A DNA stretch of 64,000 bases from Thauera sp. JM12B12 (GTDB lineage Bacteria > Pseudomonadota > Gammaproteobacteria > Burkholderiales > Rhodocyclaceae): positions 62,001-126,000 of the forward strand of contig NZ_CP154859.1 in the NCBI RefSeq assembly GCF_039614725.1, written 5' to 3'. The notes beneath the pieces were generated by a model that worked only from the letters and a program-made list of their open reading frames with translations, ran no database searches and was not told where the DNA came from. Positions 27,848 to 36,468 of the stretch are shown here, in pieces; within the stretch, counting starts at the first letter, position 1; the number at the start of each line of letters is the position of its first letter. The position numbers and the translations under genes were made by a program.

Positions 27848-29953
27848 TCAGAACGGCAGGTCCACGGTCAGGAAGACCTGGCGCCCAGTCCTGTTGGGTG
27901 TGCGCCCGCGGTGCTGGGGCATGGCCTGCAATGGCTTGTGGGCGAGCTCCTGGTGGTCGCCGAGCAGGTTGATGGCGGTCAGGCGCATGTCGACCACCTG
28001 GCTGCCTGCGTGCAGGCGGCGGCCAAGGCTCCAGTCGAGGCTGGTGTAGGCGGGAACGGTGTGGCGCAGGCCCGGCACGTAGCCGGTGCCCGCCTCCAGC
28101 GGCCCCATTCGCAGCAGGCTCAGGGTCGACTGCCAGGCACCGATGTCCTGCAGCCAGGTCAGCGTGGCGGCGTGCGGCGCCACGCTGCGCCGCACTGCCG
28201 GCGCGTCTGCGCGGCGGTCGATGAGGGTGTGGCTGAACAGCAGCGTGGTCCCCGCGCGCGGCTCGAGGCTGAGCTGGTACTCGAGGCCGGTGAGGCGGAT
28301 CGTGCCGGGCATGTTTGCCCACTGCGTGGCGCCCATGACCTCATGGATCAGGTAGGGCCGCTCGCCCTCGAATGCCTGCAGCGTCGCGCTGCGCTCGAAG
28401 GGCGCGGTAAGTGCGATCGGGGTGCGCCGGATGTAGTCGCGGATACGCTCGTCGAACACGCGAACGTCGAGCAGGCCGCCCCAGGGCGTCGCGCCGAGGT
28501 AGCCGATCTCCCAGGCGTCGATCTGCTGCGGGCGGAGGCTCGCATTCGGGGTGTGGCGCTGATTGACCACGCCGAGGCCGTCGACCGACACGCGTACGTT
28601 GGCCCAGCGCTCGTAGAGGGTGGGCTGGCGCCAGGCGCGGGAATAGCCGATGCGCCAGGTCATGTCGTCGCGGGGCTGCCAGTTCAGGAAGACGCGCGGA
28701 GCGAAGCGCAGGCGGTCGTGCTCGAGGTGCTCGGCCATGGCACCGACGTTCCACAGCCAGCTGGGCGCGCTGCGCCACTCGGCGTTGCTGAACAGCCGCC
28801 ACTCATGTTGCGAGGGCCGGCGGCCGTCCTGGAACAGGAAGTCGGATTCGATACGGTCGTAGCGCCACTCGCTGCCCCACAGCACGCGCAGGCCTTCGGC
28901 CGCGGTGAAGCGGTGCTGGAGCGCGATGTTGTCGCGCAGGCTGCTGCGGTTGTTGTTCACGTCGCCGAACAGCCGTGGGCTGGCGAGCAGCCTGGCGCAC
29001 AAGGGGCCGATCCCGGGGGCGCCGGGGGAACAGTTCGCCTGCGAGTCTACCCGCCAGGCATCGGTGGTGTGCTCGCGGTTGCGGTACCAGGATAGCGACC
29101 ATTCTTCGTCCGCGGAGGGGACGTGGCGCCATGCGATGTGAACGCTGTGGTCGCGCTGCTCGAGATCGCGCTCGCCGCTGCCGTCGAAGAGGGTGTCCGG
29201 ATAGCCCTCGCCGAGCCGGCCCTCGGTGTAGCCGGCGGCGAATTCGATTGCATCGGTGGCGCCGAGATCGACGTCGCCGCGCAGGCCGACACGGCGCAGG
29301 TGCTGGTCGTCGCGCAGGCCTGGCCAGCCGTCATCGCGCTGCTCCTGTACGCTCAGGCGCAGGCCCAGCACGCCCGCATGGACGAGCGTGCGCGCCTCCA
29401 GGTCTGCAATTCCGGCGCTGCCGATCCGCGTCCGCAGCGAACTGCCGGTTTCCGCGGCGGTGTGGCGGGTGACGATGTTGACCACGCCGAGAAAGGCGTT
29501 CGAGCCGTAGCTTGCCGAGTTCGAACCGCGGACGATCTCGATGCGCTCGATGTCGGCGAGCGTCACCGGCAGCGCGCTCCAGTTGGCGCCGCCGGAGTAG
29601 TGCGGCGAATAGACCGAGCGTCCGTCCACCAGCACCTGCATCTGGTTGGGATAGTCGGCGCCGAGCCCGTGGTAGGTGACCCACTGCTGGTGGCCCCGCT
29701 CCTGCGCGACCTGCATGCCCGGCACCAGGCGGAACAGGCGGGCGAGGTGGCGATAGCCGCTTGCAGCGATAAGGTCGGCGTCGATCACCGTGACCGCGCC
29801 CGGCGTGTCCTGCAAGGGCTGCGGCAGTCGCGAGGCGCTGAGCACGACCGGCAGGGGCTGGAAGAAACGGTCTTCGGCCCGCAGCGGCAGCGCGAGGCAG
29901 AGCGCCATCAGGGCAATGAGCGGCGTGAGGCGTTGGCGTGCGGGGAGCGTCAT
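27848..29953 (-). CDS. TonB-dependent outer-membrane receptor
   Basis: A 701-residue receptor with a signal peptide ending LPLRAE. The plug domain begins PVVLSASRLPQPLQDTPGAVTVID and includes QVLVDGRSVYSP and IERIEIVRGSNSASYGSNAFLGVVN. A beta-barrel follows, ending in Phe (LTVDLPF). The plug resembles vitamin B12 and colicin-type receptors, but the substrate cannot be told from sequence, and no transport or siderophore genes are nearby. A TonB box is not clear. The chosen ATG lacks a Shine-Dalgarno. The gene is divergent from oxyR, with 144 bases between. Confidence 0.88.
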   Translation of the reverse strand: MTLPARQRLTPLIALMALCLALPLRAEDRFFQPLPVVLSASRLPQPLQDTPGAVTVIDADLIAASGYRHLARLFRLVPGMQVAQERGHQQWVTYHGLGADYPNQMQVLVDGRSVYSPHYSGGANWSALPVTLADIERIEIVRGSNSASYGSNAFLGVVNIVTRHTAAETGSSLRTRIGSAGIADLEARTLVHAGVLGLRLSVQEQRDDGWPGLRDDQHLRRVGLRGDVDLGATDAIEFAAGYTEGRLGEGYPDTLFDGSGERDLEQRDHSVHIAWRHVPSADEEWSLSWYRNREHTTDAWRVDSQANCSPGAPGIGPLCARLLASPRLFGDVNNNRSSLRDNIALQHRFTAAEGLRVLWGSEWRYDRIESDFLFQDGRRPSQHEWRLFSNAEWRSAPSWLWNVGAMAEHLEHDRLRFAPRVFLNWQPRDDMTWRIGYSRAWRQPTLYERWANVRVSVDGLGVVNQRHTPNASLRPQQIDAWEIGYLGATPWGGLLDVRVFDERIRDYIRRTPIALTAPFERSATLQAFEGERPYLIHEVMGATQWANMPGTIRLTGLEYQLSLEPRAGTTLLFSHTLIDRRADAPAVRRSVAPHAATLTWLQDIGAWQSTLSLLRMGPLEAGTGYVPGLRHTVPAYTSLDWSLGRRLHAGSQVVDMRLTAINLLGDHQELAHKPLQAMPQHRGRTPNRTGRQVFLTVDLPF

Positions 29954-30097
29954 CGATGCGAAGGAGGGGACCCGTGCGAGTGCCGAAGTATACCGACGCG
30001 CCGCCGGACCGGCGCTGAGCACCGGTCCGGCGTAAGAGGTAATATTCCAGCGTCGCTGCCCGGTTCGGGTGCCCGGAACGAGTTCTCCACTTTCGTC

Positions 30098-31024
30098 ATG
30101 ACACTTACCGACCTGCGCTATCTCGTCGCCCTCGCCCACGAGCGGCACTTCGGCCGCGCAGCCGAAAAATGCCACGTCTCCCAGCCCACGCTCTCGGTCG
30201 CGGTGAAGAAGGTCGAGGAGGAGCTCGGCATCCAGCTCTTCGAGCGCAGCGCCTCCGAGGTCAAGATCACCGAGACCGGACGACGCATCGTGGCCCAGGC
30301 CGAGAAGGTGCTGATGGAGGCTGGCCAGATCCAGGAAATCGCCGCCGCCGGCAAGGACCCGCTTGCCGGCCCGCTGCGCGTGGGCGTGATCTACACCATC
30401 GGGCCCTACCTGCTGCCGCGCCTCATCCCGCGCGTGCACCAGCTCGCGCCCAGGATGCCGTTGATCATCCAGGAGAACTTCACCGCCCGCCTGGCCGAGT
30501 CGCTCAAGCGTGGCGAGCTCGACGTCATCGTCATCAGCCTGCCCTTCGAGGAGGCTGGCGTCGTCGCCCAGCCGGTGTATGACGAGCCCTTCCGCGTGCT
30601 GCTGCCGGCCGATCACCCGTGGACGGCCGAGCAGGCGATCGCCGCCGAGCACCTCGCCGATGATCAGCTGCTCCTGCTGGGCGCCGGCAACTGCTTCCGC
30701 GAGCAGGTACTCGAGGTGTGCCCGAGCTGCCGCAACATCGGCGGGCTGCAACGCACGCTCGAGGGCAGCTCGCTCGAGACCATCCGTCACATGGTCGCCA
30801 CCGGGCTCGGCGTCACCGTGCTGCCGAGTTCGGCGGCCGACGAGCTGTCGAACCAGAATCAGCTCGTTGCGGTTCGCCCGTTCTCCGCGCCCGAACCCTC
30901 GCGCCGCGTGGCGCTCGCCTGGCGGGTCACCTATCCGCGCAGCGGGGCGATCGACGTGCTGCGGACGGCGATCCTCGACAGCGCCCTGCCCGGCGTGAGG
31001 CCGGTCGGACGCGGGCGTCCGTGA
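30098..31024 (+). CDS. oxyR: Hydrogen peroxide sensor and regulator OxyR
   Basis: A 308-residue LysR-type regulator. The N-terminal winged helix includes HFGRAAEKCHVSQPTLS. The redox pair sits exactly at Cys199 and Cys208 (GNCFREQVLEVC), as in E. coli OxyR, where disulfide formation switches on peroxide defence genes. Another Cys follows at 211. It directly precedes a dps-type gene, a standard OxyR target, across 123 bases, which supports local regulation. The start at 30098 matches the family N-terminus MTLTDLRYL. Confidence 0.96.
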   Translation: MTLTDLRYLVALAHERHFGRAAEKCHVSQPTLSVAVKKVEEELGIQLFERSASEVKITETGRRIVAQAEKVLMEAGQIQEIAAAGKDPLAGPLRVGVIYTIGPYLLPRLIPRVHQLAPRMPLIIQENFTARLAESLKRGELDVIVISLPFEEAGVVAQPVYDEPFRVLLPADHPWTAEQAIAAEHLADDQLLLLGAGNCFREQVLEVCPSCRNIGGLQRTLEGSSLETIRHMVATGLGVTVLPSSAADELSNQNQLVAVRPFSAPEPSRRVALAWRVTYPRSGAIDVLRTAILDSALPGVRPVGRGRP

Positions 31025-31147
31025 TAGCCCTGCCGGATCAAGGGAATTCCATCGATCAATTGGATCAATCGTCGAAATTTGTCTAGCATGTGACTGCAGC
31101 CGGCGTCGAAAGGCGCCCAACGAATTGCTTCCACAAGGAGAGTCGGC

Positions 31148-31618
31148 ATGGATATCGATATCGGCATCAACAAGAAGGATCGCGCGAAGATCGCGGAAGG
31201 CCTGTCCCGCCTGCTGGCCGACAGCTATACGCTGTACCTCACCACGCACAACTTCCACTGGAACGTCACCGGTCCGATGTTCAACACCCTGCACACGATG
31301 TTCGAGACCCAGTACAACGAACTCGCGCTGGCGGTGGATGAGATCGCGGAGCGTATCCGCGCGCTCGGCTTCCCGGCTCCGGGTACCTACAAGGAATTCC
31401 AGAAGCTCACCAGCATGAGCGAGCCGGAGGGCGTGCCGAACGCCCAGGAGATGATCCGCCTCCTGGTCCAGGGCCAGGAAGCGGTGGTCAAGACCGCGCG
31501 CAGCATCGCGCCGATCGCCGACAAGGCGAGCGACGAGCCTACGCTGGATCTGCTGACGCAGCGCATGCAGGTGCACGAGAAGACGGCCTGGATGCTGCGC
31601 AGCCTGCTCGAGGCCTGA
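31148..31618 (+). CDS. dps: Dps-family DNA-binding ferritin-like protein
   Basis: A 156-residue dodecameric mini-ferritin that oxidises iron with hydrogen peroxide and shields DNA. The intersubunit ferroxidase site is visible: [10 protein letters not shown] (His), then [15 protein letters not shown] with the E/D ligands, then [11 protein letters not shown]. The N-terminal tail has several lysines. The start at 31148 has AAGGAGA seven bases upstream. It is downstream of oxyR on the same strand with its own gap, which contains the likely promoter. A strong terminator follows. Confidence 0.94.
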   Translation: MDIDIGINKKDRAKIAEGLSRLLADSYTLYLTTHNFHWNVTGPMFNTLHTMFETQYNELALAVDEIAERIRALGFPAPGTYKEFQKLTSMSEPEGVPNAQEMIRLLVQGQEAVVKTARSIAPIADKASDEPTLDLLTQRMQVHEKTAWMLRSLLEA

Positions 31619-31640
31619 GCGCGCGCCCTGGGGCGACCAA

Positions 31641-31671
31641 CGAGAAACGGACCTGCGGGTCCGTTTTTCGT
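31641..31671. terminator. Rho-independent terminator after dps
   Basis: An inverted repeat ACGAGAAACGGACC / GGTCCGTTTTTCGT with a 3-base loop and a T5 run, 23 bases after the dps stop and just before the convergent methyltransferase end. It can serve both strands. Confidence 0.88.
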
Positions 31672-31676
31672 TTGGG

Positions 31677-32414
31677 TCAGAGCTGGATCACCAGCGTCTG
31701 GTAGAGCCCGCCGAACGCGGTGCGCTTGGCGATCGCGCCGCGATCGAGCCCTGGCGGCAGGTAGTCGGCGATCTCGTGCCGCCACAGGTCGAGCGCGAAA
31801 GGCTCGAGCGTACGCAGGACCGCATGCATCGGCAGCCGCAGCGGGTGCCAGCGCCGCGGCCGGTGGTAGTCGACGATCACCACCTTGCCGCCCGGACGCG
31901 TGACGCGCAGGGCTTCGGCCAGTGTGGCCCGGCGCACCGCCTCGGGCTGCTCGTGAAGAAGGAAGAACAGCAGGCTCGCATCGACGCTCGCGGTGGGGAA
32001 GTCGAGCGCGCTCGAATCCTGGCGGTGCAGCCGCACGGGGGAGTTCGTGCCGAGCTTGCGGCGCAGGTTGGCGAGCTGGATCGGGGCGACGTCGACGACG
32101 TCGAGCCGGCCCTTGCCGTGGAGGCGGGCGGCGATGCGCTGGGTGAAGTCGCCATACACGCAGGCGATCTGCAGCACGTGCTGCTCGATGCGCTCGCCGA
32201 ACTCGTCGAGCGCCGCGTCGCGCAGGCGCCTGAAGTTGCCCCACAGGATGAGGTTCACCAGCCATTCGCGCTCGAACACGCGCACGGCCTTGGGATGCAG
32301 GTAGGCCCACCAGTAGATCTTCTGCAGATAGGCGGGAATGCCGGGTGCGGACAGCCCCGCCGGCGTGGCAGGGTCGCCGAAGGCGGGGGCGATGGCTTCG
32401 GAGCGGTCGTTCAT
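31677..32414 (-). CDS. rquA: Rhodoquinone biosynthesis protein RquA-like methyltransferase homologue
   Basis: A 245-residue protein of the RquA family, which converts ubiquinone to rhodoquinone, the low-potential quinone used for fumarate reduction. The diagnostic block at residues 28-65 includes AYLQKIYWWAYLHPKAVRVF and WLVNLILWGNFRRLR. The usual SAM motif DxGxGxG is replaced by VLQIACVYGDF (80-90), as expected for this divergent group. A downstream motif RVTRPGGKVVIVDYH is retained. It lies last in the multihaem cytochrome operon, 118 bases after the cytochrome b gene, consistent with anaerobic respiration. The family call is from memory of conserved segments. Confidence 0.78.
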   Translation of the reverse strand: MNDRSEAIAPAFGDPATPAGLSAPGIPAYLQKIYWWAYLHPKAVRVFEREWLVNLILWGNFRRLRDAALDEFGERIEQHVLQIACVYGDFTQRIAARLHGKGRLDVVDVAPIQLANLRRKLGTNSPVRLHRQDSSALDFPTASVDASLLFFLLHEQPEAVRRATLAEALRVTRPGGKVVIVDYHRPRRWHPLRLPMHAVLRTLEPFALDLWRHEIADYLPPGLDRGAIAKRTAFGGLYQTLVIQL

Positions 32415-32532
32415 CGGGGTCGGGGGTGTTGCGGCGGGCCCGGCCGGGCGCCCGCCGCGTTGTCGTTGTCGAGGGGTGTCGAATGAGGAAGGCGCGACCG
32501 CTGCCGGTCAAGCGACCGCGCCGGGCGGCGCC

Positions 32533-33138
32533 TCAGCGGGCGGGTTCGTCGTCGACCTCTTCCCAGCCGGTGATCATCGCCTTGAGGTGGGCGCCCACCG
32601 TGTGGCCGGTGGTGATCAGGTAGACGTGGGCGATCAGGAACAACAGCATCATGAAGGCGCCGGCGTTGTGCAGCAAGGCGATGGTGCCGAGGTCGGCGGC
32701 GAAGCCTGCGGCCACGAGCTCGTTGTAGAACAGGTAGGCCAGGCCCGAGAGCCAGATCAGCGGGTTGATCAGGACTTTCACCGCCAGGTAGGCCTGCGCC
32801 TGCATCGGGTTGTGCTTGCGCGCGCGGGTGACCTTGAAGGGATGCGGTTCGCCCTGGAAGATCCCCCACGCATAGTGACGGATCACCTTGTCGATGTTGC
32901 GGAAGGTCGGGACGTACTGGCGCCATTCACCGGTGGTGAAGTGCCAGAAGATCGCGAACACCCACAAGGTGATCAGTGCCCAGGCGGCGGTGGTGTGCAC
33001 CGTGTGGGCGCCTTCGAAACCGAGCAGGGTGTAGCTGCCGTGGATCTCGAAGCCGGTGATGAGCAGGCCGATGATCAGCAGCGCCTGCGCCCAGTGCCAG
33101 AAGCGCTCGAAGCGGGCAAAGATGTAGATGCGTGCCAT
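32533..33138 (-). CDS. Cytochrome b, quinol-oxidising membrane anchor
   Basis: A 201-residue membrane protein with four to five hydrophobic helices and haem-ligand histidines in RFWHWAQALL, GAHTVHTTAAW, FAIFWHFTTGEW and FLIAHVYLITTGHTVG. It fits the thiosulfate reductase/formate dehydrogenase gamma and Ni-Fe b-subunit superfamily. It would link the quinone pool to the octahaem cytochrome encoded 18 bases upstream. The C-terminus AMITGWEEVDDEP resembles the end of the b561 protein at 23.5 kb. No metal-binding oddity seen. Confidence 0.88.
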   Translation of the reverse strand: MARIYIFARFERFWHWAQALLIIGLLITGFEIHGSYTLLGFEGAHTVHTTAAWALITLWVFAIFWHFTTGEWRQYVPTFRNIDKVIRHYAWGIFQGEPHPFKVTRARKHNPMQAQAYLAVKVLINPLIWLSGLAYLFYNELVAAGFAADLGTIALLHNAGAFMMLLFLIAHVYLITTGHTVGAHLKAMITGWEEVDDEPAR

Positions 33139-33156
33139 GACGTTCTCCCCTTCGGT

Positions 33157-34779
33157 TCAGTGCTTGCGGCGCAGGATGCGGATCAGCCCGTGCACCAGCA
33201 CGCCGGCCAGCACCGCGGCGGCGGCCAGCCAGCCCAGGGTGTTCAGCCGCGGGTTGCGGTCGCGTCCGGGAATGTAGATGCCCTCGATGGCCTCGAGGCG
33301 CCCGCCGCGGGCATGGCATTCGTTGCAGCCCACTGCGTTCTCCTTGGGCGCCACCATGTGCGTGATCGGCCACGACATCTCGGTGTCGATGAAGTCGTAT
33401 CTGCCCGAGAACGGTGCGCCCGATGCCTCCATGCCGCTGGCGATCGCCTTCTCCCAGCCGAAGTTCTTCCAGTACGCGGTGTCGTCGTTGCCCGCGGTGT
33501 GCGGGGTGACCAGGGTCTGGTTCCCGGCGTCGTAGGGCTGGCGGCCGCGGAACACCTTCATCGGCCAGATCAGCGAGCGGCCGTCGTCGGCGCTGCCGCC
33601 CAGCGTGTTGATCCGGGTCACGCCCTGGCTCTTGTCCACCTTGTCGCCGAGCAGGGTGTAGGTGACGTCGCCGTTGAACCAGCGGTACTCGGGCACGACG
33701 TTCTCGCCGAGGACGAAGTCGCCCTTCTTCGAGTCGTAGATCACGTGGCCCTTGTCGTCCTTCACCACCATCGGCTTGCCGTTGGCATCCATCCGGCCGG
33801 CGGTCGACCAGTCCCAGCGCATCTTCGTCGCCACACCACCGCGCGCGATGGTGGGGATGTGGCAGGTCTGGCAGGCCACGACGTCGGTGTGATCGTTGAG
33901 CTTGGCGACGTGCTCGCCCTTCTTGTGCGGTGCCTGGCCGTGGCAGCTCTGGCACGTCGCCGGCGAGGACGTGTCGTCCTTGCCCGGGATGTGCGCGTCG
34001 CCGGTGTCCTTGGCGACCGGGTTGTAGCGGCTGCCCGGCACGTCGTGGCTGGACGTCTTGTGGCAGGTGGCGCAGGTGAAATCGAGCCCGGTGGCGTCCA
34101 TGTGGACATCGACCTCGCGATCCGGCGCGGCCAGCGACGAGTCCATGTCGCCATGCTTGACGCCGTCGCCGCCGCCGCCGAAGAAGTGGCAGGCGCCACA
34201 GGTGTCGCGGCTGCTCTTGCCGATGCTTTGGGCGATCCGCGTCAGGTCGGGCGCCTTGGCAATGCGGCCCGATCCGGGAGGATTCTCGATGTCCTTGTAG
34301 GTCGGGTGGCCGGCCAGGCCCGGCAGCTTGCGATAGCTGCCGGTGGTGTCGTGGCAGACCAGGCAGTCGACGTTCTCCTGCGCGCCGAAGTCGAAGTTGT
34401 TGTCCTTCCAGCCGTAGCCGACGTGGCAGCTGCTGCAGAAGGCGTAGTTCGACGGCACCGAGATGCAGAAGTTGTTGATGACGTTCTTCTTGCCCAGGCG
34501 CTGCTCGGTCGTGGGGTTGAGGAACTCCCAGGTCCAGTGCTTGGTGCGATGCACCTGGCTGGCCGCCTCCGTGTGGCAGGACAGACAGGCCCTGGTGACC
34601 TCGGGGCCGGAGGCGAAGCTCTGCTGGAGCGCCTTGAACTTGCTGTGGTCGGCGGTGCTCGCGCCCTTGGCGTGGGCCGCGGGCGTGCCGGGCAGCGGTG
34701 CCCCGACGCACAACAGTGCGAGCAGGGCGGCGAACATCGCGCGGCGCCCTGCGGGGGCGATAACTGGCATGCGATTCAT
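33157..34779 (-). CDS. Octahaem c-type cytochrome, tetrathionate reductase family
   Basis: A 540-residue periplasmic multihaem protein with a signal peptide (to about residue 37) and a C-terminal membrane helix (about 515-535). Exactly eight CxxCH motifs occur, starting at Cys65, 115, 139, 194, 236, 276, 303 and 485 (CLSCH, CSSCH, CLVCH, CGACH, CATCH, CQSCH, CQTCH, CNECH). The family includes Shewanella OTR, which reduces tetrathionate and also nitrite or hydroxylamine in vitro, so the physiological substrate is uncertain. The ATG at 34779 has GGGAG upstream. Neighbours (rhodanese, cytochromes b and c) suggest sulfur-compound respiration. Confidence 0.93.
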   Translation of the reverse strand: MNRMPVIAPAGRRAMFAALLALLCVGAPLPGTPAAHAKGASTADHSKFKALQQSFASGPEVTRACLSCHTEAASQVHRTKHWTWEFLNPTTEQRLGKKNVINNFCISVPSNYAFCSSCHVGYGWKDNNFDFGAQENVDCLVCHDTTGSYRKLPGLAGHPTYKDIENPPGSGRIAKAPDLTRIAQSIGKSSRDTCGACHFFGGGGDGVKHGDMDSSLAAPDREVDVHMDATGLDFTCATCHKTSSHDVPGSRYNPVAKDTGDAHIPGKDDTSSPATCQSCHGQAPHKKGEHVAKLNDHTDVVACQTCHIPTIARGGVATKMRWDWSTAGRMDANGKPMVVKDDKGHVIYDSKKGDFVLGENVVPEYRWFNGDVTYTLLGDKVDKSQGVTRINTLGGSADDGRSLIWPMKVFRGRQPYDAGNQTLVTPHTAGNDDTAYWKNFGWEKAIASGMEASGAPFSGRYDFIDTEMSWPITHMVAPKENAVGCNECHARGGRLEAIEGIYIPGRDRNPRLNTLGWLAAAAVLAGVLVHGLIRILRRKH

Positions 34780-34852
34780 GTCCTCGTTCTCCCGGTAAGT
34801 TCCGGTGGAGGCCCGTGCGACGGGATCGCGAGCGGGCCTTGGCCGGTTGCGC

Positions 34853-36001
34853 TCACTTCTCGGTGATGGTGTAGCTGCCGTCGGACTTCCACTTGATGTC
34901 GGCATTGACGAAGTAGGTCACGAGCGCCGGCTTGTAGAGCTTGGCCATGTCGTGGGCCTCGCCGCTGCGCCCGCCCGCGCCGCAGAAGAAGACGATCGGC
35001 TTGTCGATGGGCAGCGCGTCGATGCGGTCCTCGAGCTTGCTCACGGGCTCGTTGATTGCGCCAGGGAAGGAGCCTGTGGCGAATTCGTTCGGATCGCGCA
35101 CGTCGATCAGGTGCACGCTGCCGGGCGCTTCCTTGAGGATCGTCTCCAGCGAGGCTACGGCGATCGAGCCGCTTTCCTTGCCGGCCCCGATCGACGGCGC
35201 CGTCGGGGCCGCTGCGGCGTGCGCGCCCTCGCCCGCGCCATACAGGCGCACCCACTCGGGATAGCCTTCGGGCACGACCTTGACGTTGGTGTAGCCCAGC
35301 TTCACCGCGCGTGCGGCCGAATCCGAGCTCAGCTTGCAGCTGAGCCCCTCGCAATAGAAGTAGAGCGGGCTTGCCTTGTCGGCCGGCAGGCGGTCGACGA
35401 GCTTGTCGAACTGGCTGTCGGGCAGGCTGATCGCACCCGGGATGTGGCCCTTGTCGTACTTGCGCTCCTTCGGCCGCGAGTCGATCAGGGTCATCGGCGC
35501 GCCTTCGTCCATCAGCTTCTTCAGGTAGGGCACCGAGATCGCGCCGATGTGGCCACTGGCAAGCCAGTCGGGATAGCCGGCGGGGTAGACGCGGACCTGG
35601 GTGTAGCCGAGCTTCTCGGCCTTGAATGCGGACTTGTGGCTGAGCATGCACTCGACGCCGTCGCAGTAGAAGATCAACAGCGTGTTCTTGTCCTGCGGCA
35701 GCCTGTCGATGTGCTTGTCGAACTGGGTGTCCGGGATGTTGATCGCGGTGGGAATGTGGCCCGGGTCGTATTTGCGCGTGCTTGGACGCGCGTCGATGAT
35801 CAGCACGCCCTCGGGCTTGGGCAGCACCGCGTGCTGGGCGACGAAGGCCGCATCGACCAGGGTGTGGTACCAGTCGGCCCTGGCGACTTCGGCGGCGTTC
35901 TCGGTGGCCTTCTCGGCGGCCGCAGCATCCGTTGCGAGCGGCCCGGCCTGGATGAGCGCCAGCGCGGCCACGACGGCGCTGGCGAGTAGATGCTTCTTCA
36001 T
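34853..36001 (-). CDS. Periplasmic triple-rhodanese protein
   Basis: A 382-residue secreted protein with three rhodanese-like domains (about 45-150, 155-250 and 275-380) after a signal peptide. Candidate active cysteines lie in YCDGVECML, YCEGLSCKL and FCGAGGRSGEA; the third has the loop length of true sulfurtransferases. The first two have an extra cysteine five residues on. Domains one and two are similar to each other (KYDxGHIPxAIxxPDxQFDK in both), implying an internal duplication. It could carry sulfane sulfur to or from the octahaem cytochrome encoded 73 bases downstream. Confidence 0.88.
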   Translation of the reverse strand: MKKHLLASAVVAALALIQAGPLATDAAAAEKATENAAEVARADWYHTLVDAAFVAQHAVLPKPEGVLIIDARPSTRKYDPGHIPTAINIPDTQFDKHIDRLPQDKNTLLIFYCDGVECMLSHKSAFKAEKLGYTQVRVYPAGYPDWLASGHIGAISVPYLKKLMDEGAPMTLIDSRPKERKYDKGHIPGAISLPDSQFDKLVDRLPADKASPLYFYCEGLSCKLSSDSAARAVKLGYTNVKVVPEGYPEWVRLYGAGEGAHAAAAPTAPSIGAGKESGSIAVASLETILKEAPGSVHLIDVRDPNEFATGSFPGAINEPVSKLEDRIDALPIDKPIVFFCGAGGRSGEAHDMAKLYKPALVTYFVNADIKWKSDGSYTITEK

Positions 36002-36075
36002 GTGACTTGCCCCTTCTTGATCGTCTTCTTGTCATCTGCTGCGGCGGTGGCCGTCGGCTCCGCCGTTCGAATTCT

Positions 36076-36468
36076 TCAGCTGCAGCTCGCCGGCGCGTCG
36101 CCGTCCTTCGCGCCCTTGATCACGAAGGCCTTCACATCCTCGAGCAGCTCGGCGTCCGGCACGTCGGCGAACTTGTCCGCGGCCTTGTTCTGGGCGCGGA
36201 TGCTGGCGCGGTAGTCCTTGCCGACGTACTGGCTCAGCGTGTCCTTGCCCTGGGCATGCTTGTCCGCCTCGACGTAGGCCTTCCATTCGGCGATGGTCAT
36301 CGTGCTGGGGGCGATCGAGCCGCCCGTCTGCGCCGCATGGCAGGCGGTGCACACGCTGCGGTAGTAGATCCGGCCGCGTTTCCAGTCGGCGTCGTAGGCC
36401 TGGGCGAGGGCGGAGAACCCGAGCAGGCCGGCGGCCAGTGCAGCCAGGGTGAGTGTGTGTGCCTTCAT
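36076..36468 (-). CDS. Monohaem cytochrome c
   Basis: A 130-residue class I-type cytochrome with a signal peptide ending ALAQA and haem site CTACH in YYRSVCTACHAAQTGG. Likely distal methionine candidates lie around STMTIAEW. It is the first gene of the operon leading to the rhodanese, octahaem cytochrome, cytochrome b and RquA, and would shuttle electrons in the periplasm. An FNR-like site lies about 150 bases upstream. Confidence 0.88.
   Translation of the reverse strand: MKAHTLTLAALAAGLLGFSALAQAYDADWKRGRIYYRSVCTACHAAQTGGSIAPSTMTIAEWKAYVEADKHAQGKDTLSQYVGKDYRASIRAQNKAADKFADVPDAELLEDVKAFVIKGAKDGDAPASCS

Noticed and set aside
29123..31024. A 633-codon reading frame covering oxyR and extending left into the antisense strand of the TonB receptor.
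   Set aside because: Only the portion from 30098 matches a protein (OxyR). The left part is opposite a clear TonB receptor and has no family resemblance; it is an effect of high GC.
31025..31147. Palindromic OxyR site upstream of dps (ATCAATTGGATCAATC).
   Set aside because: The sequence gives direct ATCAA repeats rather than the four-part OxyR consensus, and spacing does not fit; too weak to list as an operator.
27848..31576. A 1242-codon leftward frame extending from the TonB receptor across oxyR and dps.
   Set aside because: Only the part after the signal peptide at 29953 is a receptor. The rest is antisense to OxyR and Dps and lacks a ribosome site.
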